A stretch of DNA of 64,000 bases, taken from Micromonospora pallida. GTDB lineage: Bacteria; Actinomycetota; Actinomycetes; Mycobacteriales; Micromonosporaceae. Both the position numbers and the translations under genes were made by a program. The DNA lies in NCBI RefSeq assembly GCF_900090325.1, contig NZ_FMHW01000002.1:2294001-2358000 (forward strand), given 5' to 3'. The notes beneath the pieces are model-generated. The model ran no database searches. It saw only the letters and a list, made by a program, of their open reading frames with translations, and was not told the DNA's origin. The stretch's first letter is position 1, and the number at the start of each line of letters is the position of its first letter. Shown here piece after piece: positions 26,869 through 35,745 of the stretch.

Positions 26869-28095
26869 GTGAGCCTCTCGACACCCGCGGACCTGGTCAC
26901 CGTGGCCGGCGTCGGCGCCGACGGCTGGACCGGCCTCAGCCCGGCGGTCCGCCAAGCGGTGACCGACGCCCAGGTCGTCATCGGCGGCCGGCGCCACCTC
27001 GACCTGCTGCCCGAATCGGTCGGCGCCGAGCGGGTGCCCTGGCCGACGCCCCTACTGCCCGCCCTGCCCGGCCTGCTCGCCGCCCACGCCGGCCGGCGGA
27101 TCTGCGTCCTGGCCAGCGGTGATCCGATGTGGTTCGGCATCGGCACCCACCTGGTGGGGCTGCTCGGGCCGGACCGGGTGCACGTCCTGCCGCACCCGTC
27201 GTCGATCTCCCTGGCCTGTGCCCGGCTGGGCTGGCCGGTGGAGCGGGTCACCGTGCACAGCGCGGTCGCCCGGGACCTGGACCGGGTCCGCCGCGACCTC
27301 ACCCCGGGACGGCGGCTGCTGGTGCTCAGCACCGACGCGCAGACCCCCGCCGCGCTGGCCCGCCTGCTGACCGACACCGGGTACGGGCCTAGCGAACTGA
27401 CCGTCCTGGCCGCCCTCGGCGCCGACCGGGAGCAGCGCACCACCGGCACCGCGCGGGGCTGGACGGCCACCCCCGGTGACCCGCTCAACGTGGTCGCCGT
27501 CCGGGTGGTCGCCGCCGACGGGACGCGGACGCTGTCCACGGTGCCGGGGCTGCCCGACGACGCGTACGACCACGACGGCGCGCTGACCAAACGGGAGGGC
27601 CGCGCGCTCGCCCTGTCCCGCCTCGCCCCCACCGGCGGCGAGCTGCTGTGGGACGTCGGCGCGGGGTGCGGCAGCATCGGCGTCGAGTGGCTGCGCGCCG
27701 ACCCGACCGGGCAAGCGATCGCGGTGGAGAGCCGACCCGAGCGGGCCGCCCGGATCGCCACGAACGCCCGCGCGCTTGGCGTGCCGCAGCTCCGGATCGT
27801 CGAGGGCCGGGCCCCGGAGGCGCTGGCCGACCTGCCCACCCCGGACGCGGTCTTCGTCGGGGGTGGACTCAGCGCGCCGGGGCTGTTCGACGCCGTGTGG
27901 ACCGCGCTGCGGCCCGGCGGCCGGCTGGTCGCGCACGCGGTGACCCTCGAGGGCGAGCGGGAACTCGGCGAGCGGGCCGCCCGGCTCGGCGGCGACCTGA
28001 CCCGCCTCGCCGTGGAACGGGCCGAGCCGCTGGGCGGCTTCACCGGCTGGAAACCGGCCCGGCCGCTGGTGCAGTGGGCGGTGGTACGGCCGTGA
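26869..28095 (+). CDS. cobL: Precorrin-6Y C5,15-methyltransferase (decarboxylating), CbiE-CbiT fusion
   Basis: A 408-residue bifunctional enzyme. The N-terminal half (about 1-205) is a CbiE-type tetrapyrrole methylase (VIGGRRHLDLLP, VLASGDPMWFGIGTHL). The C-terminal half is a CbiT-type class I methyltransferase (LLWDVGAGCGSIGVEW, AVESRPERAARI). It methylates C-5 and C-15 and decarboxylates the acetate on ring C, giving precorrin-8. GTG 26869 agrees with the family N-terminus; longer in-frame starts run through the divergent operon leader and are rejected. It is divergent from the riboswitch operon and outside that RNA. Confidence 0.93.
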   Translation: MSLSTPADLVTVAGVGADGWTGLSPAVRQAVTDAQVVIGGRRHLDLLPESVGAERVPWPTPLLPALPGLLAAHAGRRICVLASGDPMWFGIGTHLVGLLGPDRVHVLPHPSSISLACARLGWPVERVTVHSAVARDLDRVRRDLTPGRRLLVLSTDAQTPAALARLLTDTGYGPSELTVLAALGADREQRTTGTARGWTATPGDPLNVVAVRVVAADGTRTLSTVPGLPDDAYDHDGALTKREGRALALSRLAPTGGELLWDVGAGCGSIGVEWLRADPTGQAIAVESRPERAARIATNARALGVPQLRIVEGRAPEALADLPTPDAVFVGGGLSAPGLFDAVWTALRPGGRLVAHAVTLEGERELGERAARLGGDLTRLAVERAEPLGGFTGWKPARPLVQWAVVRP

Positions 28096-28862
28096 CCGTC
28101 TACTTCATCGGCGCCGGCCCGGGGGCCGCCGACCTGATCACCGTCCGGGGGCAGCGGATCCTGGCCCGCGCCCGGGTCTGCCTCTACGCGGGCAGCCTGG
28201 TCCCGGACGAACTGCTGGCCGTCTGCCCGCCCGGGGCACGGCTGGTCGACACCGCCGACCTGAACCTGGACGAGATCGTCGCGCAGATGATCTCGGCGCA
28301 CGCCGCCGGGGAGGACGTGGCCCGGCTCTGCTCCGGTGACCCGGCCGTGTACAGCGCCGTGGCCGAGCAGGTCCGCCGGCTCGACGCGGCCGGCGTGCCG
28401 TACGAGATCGTGCCCGGCGTGCCGTCGTACGCGGCCGCGGCGGCGTCGCTGGGTCGGGAGCTGACCGTGCCGACGGTCGGTCAGACGGTGATCCTCACCC
28501 GCACCCAGGCCCGGTCCACGCCGATGCCGCCCGGAGAGGACCTCGCCGAACTCGGTCGCAGCCGGGCAACCCTGGTGCTGCACCTGGCGGTGGCCCGGAC
28601 CCGGGAGCTGGCCGCCCAGCTCGCCGTGCACTACGGCGCGGACTGCCCGGTCGCGGTGGTCGCCAACGCCAGCCGCCCGGACGAGGTGATCCTGCGCGGC
28701 ACCCTGGCCGACATCGCCGACCAGGTCGAACAGGCCGGAGTACGCCGGACCGCGGTGATCATCGTCGGTCAGGTGCTGGCGGCGGAGGCGTTCCCGGACA
28801 GCTACCTCTACTCCCCCGCCCGGGACCGGGCGGCGAAGCGTCGCCGGCCTGGGGCAGACTGA
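28092..28862 (+). CDS. cobM: Precorrin-4 C11-methyltransferase
   Basis: A 256-residue SAM-dependent tetrapyrrole methylase. Seen: YFIGAGPGAADLITVRG at the N-terminus, CLYAGSLVPDELL, RLCSGDPAVYSAVAEQ, and VPGVPSYAAAAA, all characteristic of CobM/CbiF. It methylates C-11 of precorrin-4 to precorrin-5. The GTG overlaps the cobL stop by 4 nt (GTGA). It acts between SUMT (encoded in this window) and CobF. Confidence 0.95.
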   Translation: MTVYFIGAGPGAADLITVRGQRILARARVCLYAGSLVPDELLAVCPPGARLVDTADLNLDEIVAQMISAHAAGEDVARLCSGDPAVYSAVAEQVRRLDAAGVPYEIVPGVPSYAAAAASLGRELTVPTVGQTVILTRTQARSTPMPPGEDLAELGRSRATLVLHLAVARTRELAAQLAVHYGADCPVAVVANASRPDEVILRGTLADIADQVEQAGVRRTAVIIVGQVLAAEAFPDSYLYSPARDRAAKRRRPGAD

Positions 28863-28867
28863 GCGCC

Positions 28868-29632
28868 GTGCGGACCATTTTGATCATCGGTATCGGCGCG
28901 GGCGACCCGGGCCAGCTCACCCTGGCGGCGGCGGAAGCCCTGGGCCGCACCGACGTCTTCTTCGTCCTGGACAAGGGCGCGGAGAAGCAGGACCTCATCG
29001 CCCTGCGGCAGGAGCTGATGCGCCGCTTCGCCCGGGACGACCACCGGGTGGTGGAGGTCCGCGACCCGGATCGGGACCGCACCGCCGAGGGGTACGTCCG
29101 GGCGGTGGACGACTGGCGGCGGGAGCGGGCCGACCTGCTGGAGGCCGCCATGGCCGAGCACCTCGCCGACGGCGGCACCGGCGCCTTCCTGGTGTGGGGG
29201 GACCCGGCCCTGTACGACAGCACCCTCGCCGTGGTCGAGGAGATCGAGGCCCGGGGGAAGGTCGACATCGACCACCTGGTCATCCCCGGGGTGAGCAGCG
29301 TGTCGACGCTGGCCGCCCGGCACCGGATCGGGCTCAACCGGGTCGGTCGGCCGTTCCTGGTGACCACCGGCCGGCGGATCGCCGACGGGCTGCCGCCGGA
29401 TGTCGACGACGTCGTGGTGATGCTCGACGCGCACTGCACCTTCACCCGGCACGTCGATGCGGACCTGGACATCTACTGGGGGGCGTACCTCGGCACGGCC
29501 GACGAGATCCTGGTCGCCGGCCCGCTGGCCGAGGTGGCGCAGGAGATCGTCGAGACGCGGCGGGCGGCCCGCGAACGCAAGGGCTGGATCATGGACACCT
29601 ACCTGCTGCGTCGCCGCGACACGGGCGGCTGA
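28868..29632 (+). CDS. cobF: Precorrin-6A synthase (deacetylating)
   Basis: A 254-residue tetrapyrrole methylase starting ILIIGIGAGDPGQLTLAAAEAL, with WGDPALYDST and VIPGVSSVSTLAARH. The family methylates C-1 of precorrin-5 with loss of the acetyl group as acetate. CobF is specific to the aerobic, late-cobalt-insertion pathway, which fits the chelatase subunit found next door. GTG 28868 is 5 bp after the cobM stop. An inverted repeat follows the gene. Confidence 0.93.
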   Translation: MRTILIIGIGAGDPGQLTLAAAEALGRTDVFFVLDKGAEKQDLIALRQELMRRFARDDHRVVEVRDPDRDRTAEGYVRAVDDWRRERADLLEAAMAEHLADGGTGAFLVWGDPALYDSTLAVVEEIEARGKVDIDHLVIPGVSSVSTLAARHRIGLNRVGRPFLVTTGRRIADGLPPDVDDVVVMLDAHCTFTRHVDADLDIYWGAYLGTADEILVAGPLAEVAQEIVETRRAARERKGWIMDTYLLRRRDTGG

Positions 29633-29643
29633 CCGGCGGTGGC

Positions 29644-29704
29644 GGCCCCGGACCCGCCGGGAGTTCCCGAGCGGGTCCGGGCCGGACAAGAGCGGGTCCG
29701 GGCC
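29644..29704. terminator. Hairpin terminator between convergent genes, right arm duplicated
   Basis: GGCCCCGGACCCGC (29644-29657) pairs, with one bulged base, with GCGGGTCCGGGCC (29671-29683). The same right arm is repeated at 29692-29704, so two alternative stems can form. It lies between the ends of cobF and the ABC permease gene. Confidence 0.7.
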
Positions 29705-29718
29705 GAGACGAGCGGCGC

Positions 29719-30795
29719 TCAGTCGGCCAGGCGGGCGGCCTCCCGGTCGCGCCACGCCGCCGCGATCCCGGTACGGCCGCTGGTCCTCAGCAGCGATCCC
29801 TGGTAGACCCGGGCCCCGACGAACACCATCGCCACCGCGGTCAGCGCGAGGATCACCAGCGACAGCACCGGTTCCCAGCCGGCCGCGTCGCCGGTGAACA
29901 GTCGCACCGGCATCGCGGTCGGCGACGACACCGGCAGGTACGACATCAGCGTCATGGCCGTCGGGTTGTCCTGGAGGAACACGACCGCGAAGAACGGCAG
30001 CATCACCACCATCTGCACCGGCGTCGACGCGCCGGCGATGTCCTCCTGCCGGCTGACCAACGCGCCGACCGCGGCCCACAGCGCCGCCAGCATCACGAAC
30101 CCGACCACGAAGAACGGCAGGAACCAGCCGATGGCCGGGCCGAGTGCGGAGAGTACGGCGTTCGGCGCGCCGGCGATCGACGCCCCGACGTACGCCACGA
30201 CCGCGATCAGCGCGATCTGTCCGAACGCCAGGATCGCCCCGCCGACCACCTTGCCGGCCAGCAGCACCCGGACCGGCACCGCCGCCACCAGGATCTCCAC
30301 GATCCGGGTCTGTTTCTCCTCGGTGACGCTCTGGGCGATCTGCAATCCGAAGGTCAGCGACGTGATGAAGAAGACGAACGCGAACGCGTACGGGACGAGG
30401 AAGGCGAGCGTCGGGTCGACCGCGTTCGGGTCGAGCAGGTCGACGGGCGGACGTGCGCTGAGGGCGTTGACCACGTCCGACGGTGCGTCGTCCAGCGCAA
30501 GGACCCGTGGTCCGGCAACCACCGCGGCGTCGACGTCGCCGTCACGGACCAGCCGCTCGGCCGCCGCGTCGTCGGCGACCGTACGGACGTCGAGGCCGGC
30601 GTCGGCCAGTGCTGTGGCGGCCGGACCCGGCGCCACGGCCACCGACGAGCTGCCACCGTCGAACAGGCTGGGCAGGACCGTCGCGGCGCCGGCGATCAGC
30701 AGGAAGACGACCGTGCTCCAGATGAACGCCTTGTCGCGCAGTTTGACCCGGATCTCGCGGGCCGCGACGAGGCGGACGGCTTCGTAGGTGCTCAA
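29719..30795 (-). CDS. ABC-2 type transporter permease
   Basis: A 358-residue NatB-like permease. One N-terminal helix (FIWSTVVFLLIAGAATVLP) precedes an extracytoplasmic domain (about 45-130), followed by five or so helices and a conserved cytoplasmic stretch (SVTEEKQTRIVEILVAAVPV) found in Na+/drug ABC-2 exporters. It is coupled to the ATPase gene upstream (4-nt overlap). Together they form an exporter under the adjacent two-component system. The substrate is not predictable. Confidence 0.9.
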   Translation of the reverse strand: MSTYEAVRLVAAREIRVKLRDKAFIWSTVVFLLIAGAATVLPSLFDGGSSSVAVAPGPAATALADAGLDVRTVADDAAAERLVRDGDVDAAVVAGPRVLALDDAPSDVVNALSARPPVDLLDPNAVDPTLAFLVPYAFAFVFFITSLTFGLQIAQSVTEEKQTRIVEILVAAVPVRVLLAGKVVGGAILAFGQIALIAVVAYVGASIAGAPNAVLSALGPAIGWFLPFFVVGFVMLAALWAAVGALVSRQEDIAGASTPVQMVVMLPFFAVVFLQDNPTAMTLMSYLPVSSPTAMPVRLFTGDAAGWEPVLSLVILALTAVAMVFVGARVYQGSLLRTSGRTGIAAAWRDREAARLAD

Positions 30796-31685
30796 CGGAC
30801 GACCTCCCGGAAGATCTCGGCCAGGGACGGGGTGACGGGACGGAACGCGCGCACCGGTCCACGGTCGAGCGCCGCGCGCAGCACCGACTGGTCGTCGGCG
30901 TCGTCGGCCAGGTCGAAGACGGCGTACGCGCCGTCGAGGTCGACCACGGTCACCCCGGGCTGGTCGCGCAGCCAGCCGGCGTCGCCGTCGACCCGGATCT
31001 CGTACCGGGGCAGGGCGTACGCCTGGCGCAGGTGCTCGCGGCTGCCGGCGGCCCGGATCGTGCCGTCGCCGATGATGACCAGGTCGTCGCAGAGCCGCTC
31101 GACCACGTCCAGTTGGTGGCTGGAGAACAGCACCGCGACACCCCGCTCGGTGTGCTCGCGCAGCACCGCCAGCACGGTGTCCACGGCCAGCGGGTCGAGA
31201 CCGGAGAACGGCTCGTCCAGCACCAGCAGCTCCGGCTCGTGCGCCAGCGCGGCGGCGATCTGCGCCCGCTGCTGGTTACCCAGCGACAGTTTCTCCAGCT
31301 TGTCGCCGGCCCGCTCGGCCAGGCCGAGGCGGTCGAGGAGAGCGTCGACGGTGCGGGTGACGGCGTCCGCGTCGCGGCCGTGCAGCCGGCCCAGGTAGAC
31401 CAACTGCTCGCGAACAGACATCTTCGGGTAGAGCCCGCGCTCCTCCGGCAGGTAGCCGAACCGCCGCCGGACGTCGCGGGTCAGTGGCGCACCGCCCCAG
31501 GACACCGTGCCGGAGTCGGCGGCGAGGGCGCCCAGGACGATGCGCATCGTGGTCGTCTTCCCCGCGCCGTTGGCGCCCACGAACCCGGTCAGGCGCCCCG
31601 GCGCCACGTCGAACGTGACCTCCTTGAGCACCCTCCGGTCCCCGAAGGCGCGGCTCACCGCCTCGAGACGCAAGAGCGAAGTCAT
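30792..31685 (-). CDS. ABC transporter ATP-binding protein (NatA-like)
   Basis: A 297-residue ATPase. Walker A is GANGAGKTT, the signature is LSLGNQQRAQIAAAL, and Walker B is LLVLDEPFSGLDP with the H-loop in LFSSHQLD. A C-terminal DUF4162-like extension is typical of NatA/drug exporter ATPases. It overlaps the permease gene downstream. ATG 31685 is chosen over an in-frame GTG at 31691; neither has a clear ribosome site. Confidence 0.92.
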   Translation of the reverse strand: MTSLLRLEAVSRAFGDRRVLKEVTFDVAPGRLTGFVGANGAGKTTTMRIVLGALAADSGTVSWGGAPLTRDVRRRFGYLPEERGLYPKMSVREQLVYLGRLHGRDADAVTRTVDALLDRLGLAERAGDKLEKLSLGNQQRAQIAAALAHEPELLVLDEPFSGLDPLAVDTVLAVLREHTERGVAVLFSSHQLDVVERLCDDLVIIGDGTIRAAGSREHLRQAYALPRYEIRVDGDAGWLRDQPGVTVVDLDGAYAVFDLADDADDQSVLRAALDRGPVRAFRPVTPSLAEIFREVVR

Positions 31686-31763
31686 GTCCACGAGGCTAGG
31701 CAGAATCGACCCCGGCGACGTCCGTCGCGCGACCGATCATGGGGGTCCACCGCACGACGGACC

Positions 31764-32435
31764 TCACCTCCCGGGGGTGACCACCCGGTGCTCGTACGCG
31801 TAGACGACCGCCTGCGTCCGGTCGCGCACGCCCAGCTTGGCCAGCACCCGGCTGACGTGGGTCTTCACGGTCGCCTCACCGAGGACGAGGGTGGCTGCGA
31901 TCTCGGCGTTGGTGGCCCCGCCGGCCAGCAGCACCAGCACCTCGTGCTCACGCGGGGTCAGCTCGGACAGGCGTGCGGAGTCGGTACGGCGGCCCCCGGC
32001 CGTCCCGCCCGGCCGGACGAACGTCGCGATGACCCGGCGGGTGATCTCGGGGGCGAGCAGCGCGTCGCCCCGGGCCACCACCCGCACCGCGTCGACCAGT
32101 GCCTCCGGGGTGCCGTTCTTGAGCAGGAAGCCGCTGGCGCCGGCCTGGAGCGCGGCGAACAGGTAGTCGTCGCGGTCGAACGTGGTGAGGATCAGCACGG
32201 CCGGTCCGGTGCCTGCCGCGACGATCCGCCGGGTCGCCTCCAGTCCGTCGACGCCGGGCATCTCGACGTCCATCAGCACCACGTCGGGCCGCTCCCGGAC
32301 AGCCAGGTCGACCGCCTGCCGACCGTCGGCGGCCTCGCCGACCACCGCGATGTCGTCCTCCGTCTCGAGGATGACCCGGAACCCGGTCCGCACCAGATGG
32401 TGGTCGTCGGCCAGCAGCACCCGGATGCCGGTCAT
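31764..32435 (-). CDS. NarL/LuxR-family response regulator
   Basis: A 223-residue regulator with an intact receiver (acidic pair Asp10-Asp11, phosphoacceptor Asp56 in VVLMDVEMPG, lysine in FLLKNG) and a C-terminal LuxR helix-turn-helix (LTPREHEVLVLLAGG ... TVKTHVSRVLAKLG). Its start overlaps the sensor kinase stop. The two form an operonic pair directly upstream of the ABC exporter, which they probably control. Confidence 0.95.
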   Translation of the reverse strand: MTGIRVLLADDHHLVRTGFRVILETEDDIAVVGEAADGRQAVDLAVRERPDVVLMDVEMPGVDGLEATRRIVAAGTGPAVLILTTFDRDDYLFAALQAGASGFLLKNGTPEALVDAVRVVARGDALLAPEITRRVIATFVRPGGTAGGRRTDSARLSELTPREHEVLVLLAGGATNAEIAATLVLGEATVKTHVSRVLAKLGVRDRTQAVVYAYEHRVVTPGR

Positions 32436-33697
32436 GCCGGCACCCGTACGAGGGGGAAGCGGGCCCGTACGCGGAACCCGCCGCCGGGCCGCGAGTCGGC
32501 CTCCAGCGTGCCGTCGTGGGCGGTGACCCGCTCCCGCATGCCGATGAGGCCGAGCCCGACGCCGGCGGTGCCGTACGTCGGCGCGCCGCGCCCGTTGTCG
32601 GCCACGTCGACCTCCAGCTCGGTGGCGTGGTACCGGACCCGCACGTCGACCTCCGTGGCGCTGGCGTGCTTCAGCGTGTTGGTGATCGCCTCCTGCACGA
32701 TCCGGTACGCCGCCTGCGAGAGCGACTCCGGCAGTGGCACCGGTTGACCGTACACGCCGACGCGGGCCGCCAGACCGGCGTCCCGGACGCTGGTGACGAG
32801 GTCCTCGACCCGGTCGATGCCCACGCCGCCCGGCCGCTCGTCCGGGCCGCTGGCGCGCAGCAGGTTGAGCATCCGGCGCAGCTCGTCGACGGCCGTGCGG
32901 GCGCTCTGCTCGACCGCCGCCAGGGCGGTGCGCGCCTTGTCCGGATCCTTGTCCATCACTCGTCGGGTCGCCGAGGCCTGCACCCCCATCACCGACACGT
33001 GGTGGGCCACCACGTCGTGCAGCTCACGCGCGATGCGTACCCGCTCGCCCATGACCGCGACCTGCGCGGCGTCGGCCTGCGACCGGCGCAGCTCCTCGGC
33101 CTGGACCTCCAGCTCGTGCCGCCGGCGGGCCGCCGTCCACGCGGTGTCGCCGAAGAGGTAGGCGAAGCCGAAGAAGAACACGTTGACCAGCACGCCGTTG
33201 ACCAGGGACGCGAGTAGCGGCTCCAGCGGACCGTTCGCCTCGGCGAACGCGTCCGGCGGGAGATCCGCCACCGCCAGCACGAGGGCGAGGGCGAGCCAGC
33301 CGAACATCGCGGCGATGATGCCGATCCGCACCCGGCGGGCCCGGATCCGGTCGGCGCTCCAGGCGCCGACCGTGTAGAGGGCCGCATAGAGCGCGCCGTG
33401 GGAGACCTGCTGCTCGGGCGACTGGCGGAACTGGGCCGCGATGAACGCCGCGGAGATCACGATCGCCACGGCGGCCGGCCAGCGCCGGCGCACGACCAGC
33501 GGCACCGTGCAGGCCAGCGTCCAGAACACCTGCTCCGGCCAGGCCGGCGGCGGACCGAGGACGAACGCGCCCGCGCTGTTGGCCAGCGTGAGGTTGAGCA
33601 GCGCCACCGCCGCCACGGCCGCGCCGACCAGGACGTCGTCGCGCCGCTGTCGTGGCGACGGACCGGGCCGCAGCCACGGCGTCGGTTCCACCTTCAT
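32432..33697 (-). CDS. Sensor histidine kinase, HisKA_3 family
   Basis: A 421-residue membrane kinase. About five or six hydrophobic segments lie in residues 25-185, followed by a short coiled region, the phosphoacceptor box ARELHDVVAHHVSVM (His227), and an HATPase_c domain with ITNTLKHASA and VADNGRG ... GVGLGLIGMRERV. This is the NarX/DesK-like type that partners NarL regulators, matching the adjacent gene. With no large extracytoplasmic domain it probably senses a membrane or intramembrane signal. ATG 33697 was chosen because upstream in-frame sequence is not hydrophobic or conserved-looking. Confidence 0.92.
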   Translation of the reverse strand: MKVEPTPWLRPGPSPRQRRDDVLVGAAVAAVALLNLTLANSAGAFVLGPPPAWPEQVFWTLACTVPLVVRRRWPAAVAIVISAAFIAAQFRQSPEQQVSHGALYAALYTVGAWSADRIRARRVRIGIIAAMFGWLALALVLAVADLPPDAFAEANGPLEPLLASLVNGVLVNVFFFGFAYLFGDTAWTAARRRHELEVQAEELRRSQADAAQVAVMGERVRIARELHDVVAHHVSVMGVQASATRRVMDKDPDKARTALAAVEQSARTAVDELRRMLNLLRASGPDERPGGVGIDRVEDLVTSVRDAGLAARVGVYGQPVPLPESLSQAAYRIVQEAITNTLKHASATEVDVRVRYHATELEVDVADNGRGAPTYGTAGVGLGLIGMRERVTAHDGTLEADSRPGGGFRVRARFPLVRVPA

Positions 33698-33932
33698 GGC
33701 CGCGACGATGGCACACCGGGCCAACCGAGGGCGAACGGCTGTGGTGCCGGACGCCCACGGTGACCCGGCATCTCGCCCATGCGGCACGAAAGCTCCCGCC
33801 CGGCCGGGGACCGGCGGCCGCCCCGGTCCGGCCACAGCGGCGATCCGTCCGGCGTCCGGTCGATGTTCGCGCAGCGTGTTCCCCCTCACGTCTGGGTGGC
33901 TGGCCTGCCGGTATGCGGACATCGCGAGCTAA

Positions 33933-33949
33933 CCTACTAATCAGATAGG
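33933..33949. promoter_or_regulatory. Inverted repeat upstream of metNIQ
   Basis: CCTACTAATCAGATAGG is an AT-rich imperfect palindrome (CCTA/TAGG ends, CT/AG next) in a GC-rich 365-bp gap (33698-34062), 114 bp before metN. It could be an operator for sulfur or methionine control, or part of the promoter. The rest of the gap shows no recognisable RNA switch or gene. Confidence 0.4.
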
Positions 33950-34062
33950 GAAGCTTGACTATTTCGTCGGGGCCCGGACGACGGGCGACCACGGGGGACA
34001 CCCACCCGCGCCCGCCGGCCCCGCAGGACCCGTGACCGAGCCGAACTGACGAGGACACCACC

Positions 34063-35046
34063 GTGATTCGCATCGAAGGTCTGCGGAAGACCTTCCACAC
34101 CCGGGGCGGCCCGGTCATCGCCGTGGACGGCGTCGACCTGACCGTCACCGAAGGCGAGGTGTTCGGCGTGGTCGGGCGCAGCGGCGCGGGCAAGAGTACC
34201 CTGCTGCGCTGCGTCAACCTGCTGGAACGTCCCGACGAGGGTCGGGTGACCGTCGCCGGGGTGGAGCTGACCGGGCTACGGGAGAACCAGCTCCGACGCG
34301 TCCGGCAGGACATCGGCATGATCCACCAGCACTTCGCCCTGCTGCACTCCCGGACCGCCGCCGGCAACGTGAGCTTCGCCCTGGAGGTGATGGGCGTGCC
34401 GCGCCGGGACCGGGCCGCCCGGGTCGAGGAACTGCTCGACCTGGTCGGTCTCGCCGACCGCGCGGACGCGTACCCGGCGCAGCTCTCCGGCGGCCAGAAG
34501 CAGCGGGTGGGCATCGCCCGGGCCCTCGCCAGCCGCCCCCGGGTGCTGCTCTCCGACGAGGCGACCTCGGCGCTCGACCCGGACACCACCGGAGCCATCC
34601 TGGAGCTGCTGCGTGACCTCACCAAGCGGCTCGGCCTGACCATCCTGCTGATCACACACGAGATGGACGTGGTGAAACGGCTCTGCGACGCCGTGGCGAT
34701 CATGCAGGAGGGCCGGTTCGTCGAGTCGGGGCCGGTCGCCGAGCTGATCGGCCGCCCCGACTCCCGCCTGGCCCGGGACCTCTTCCCGCTGGGCCCGGTG
34801 CCGACCATGCCCGACCACGCCCTGTTCGACGTGACCCTGACCGGACAGACCGACGACGGGTCCGTGGTGTCCGACCTGGCCCGCCGGCACGACCTGGACG
34901 TCCGCATCGTCGCCGGCGCCGTCGAGCAGCTCGCCGCCACCCGGGCAGGCCGGCTGCGCATCGCGCTCCCCCAGGCGGCGCCGACACTGGCCGCCGCGCT
35001 GGACGACCTGCGCGGGGCCGGGCTCACCGTGGAGGCCGCCCGATGA
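34063..35046 (+). CDS. metN: Methionine ABC importer ATP-binding protein
   Basis: A 327-residue ATPase: Walker A GRSGAGKST, Q-loop MIHQHFALL, signature LSGGQKQRVGIARAL, Walker B VLLSDEATSALDP. The C-terminal NIL regulatory domain (about 245-325, LFDVTLTGQTDDGSVVSDLAR) is characteristic of MetN and binds methionine to inhibit uptake. GTG start. It is followed by metI with a 4-nt overlap and by metQ, giving a complete importer. Confidence 0.94.
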   Translation: MIRIEGLRKTFHTRGGPVIAVDGVDLTVTEGEVFGVVGRSGAGKSTLLRCVNLLERPDEGRVTVAGVELTGLRENQLRRVRQDIGMIHQHFALLHSRTAAGNVSFALEVMGVPRRDRAARVEELLDLVGLADRADAYPAQLSGGQKQRVGIARALASRPRVLLSDEATSALDPDTTGAILELLRDLTKRLGLTILLITHEMDVVKRLCDAVAIMQEGRFVESGPVAELIGRPDSRLARDLFPLGPVPTMPDHALFDVTLTGQTDDGSVVSDLARRHDLDVRIVAGAVEQLAATRAGRLRIALPQAAPTLAAALDDLRGAGLTVEAAR

Positions 35047-35699
35047 TCGCCCCGGACCTGATCGACCTGCTCCGGCAGGGACTCGCCGAGACCGCCTACA
35101 TGGTCGGTGTCGCCACCCTGCTCTCCGGCGTCGGTGGGCTGCTGGTCGGCGTCCTGCTGGTCCTCACCGACCGGGACAACCTGCTGGCGGCTCCCCCGGT
35201 GAACGCGCTGCTCGGCCTGGTCGTCAACGTCGGACGATCCCTGCCATTCATCATCCTGCTGGTGGCGATCATCCCGTTCACCCGGGCCGTGACCGGCACC
35301 ACCATCGGCACCACCGCCGCCATCGTCCCGTTGACGGTCAGCGCCATCCCGTTCTACGCCCGGATCGTCGAGACCTCGATCCGGGAGGTCGGCCGGGACG
35401 TGGTGAACGCGGCCCGGGCGATGGGCGCCTCGCGCTGGCAGATCATCGTCAAGGTCCTGCTCCGCGAGGCCAGGCCCGGCCTGGTGGCCGGGTTGACCAT
35501 CACGGTCGTCGCGCTCGTCGGGTACTCCGCGATGGCCGGCGTGGTGGGCGGCGGTGGCCTCGGCGACCTCGCCCTGCGTTACGGCTACCAGCGGTTCGAG
35601 GACGACGTGATGATCGGCACCGTCGTGCTGCTGATCGTGCTGGTGCAGGCCGTCCAGATGCTCGGTGACCGGATCGCCCGGCACCTGTCCCACCGATAG
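35043..35699 (+). CDS. metI: Methionine ABC importer permease
   Basis: A 218-residue inner-membrane permease with five hydrophobic helices and the EAA-type coupling loop (VNAARAMGASRWQIIVKVLL). Length and arrangement match MetI. The ATG overlaps the metN stop (ATGA), and metQ follows 46 bp on. Confidence 0.94.
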   Translation: MIAPDLIDLLRQGLAETAYMVGVATLLSGVGGLLVGVLLVLTDRDNLLAAPPVNALLGLVVNVGRSLPFIILLVAIIPFTRAVTGTTIGTTAAIVPLTVSAIPFYARIVETSIREVGRDVVNAARAMGASRWQIIVKVLLREARPGLVAGLTITVVALVGYSAMAGVVGGGGLGDLALRYGYQRFEDDVMIGTVVLLIVLVQAVQMLGDRIARHLSHR

Positions 35700-35745
35700 T
35701 CACCCACGCCACACCGCCGTGGACGACAAGAAGAAAGGCGCCACC

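Noticed and set aside
33698..34062. SAM riboswitch upstream of metN
   Set aside because: I looked for SAM-I and SAM-IV core sequences in the leader and found none; only a short palindrome is supported.
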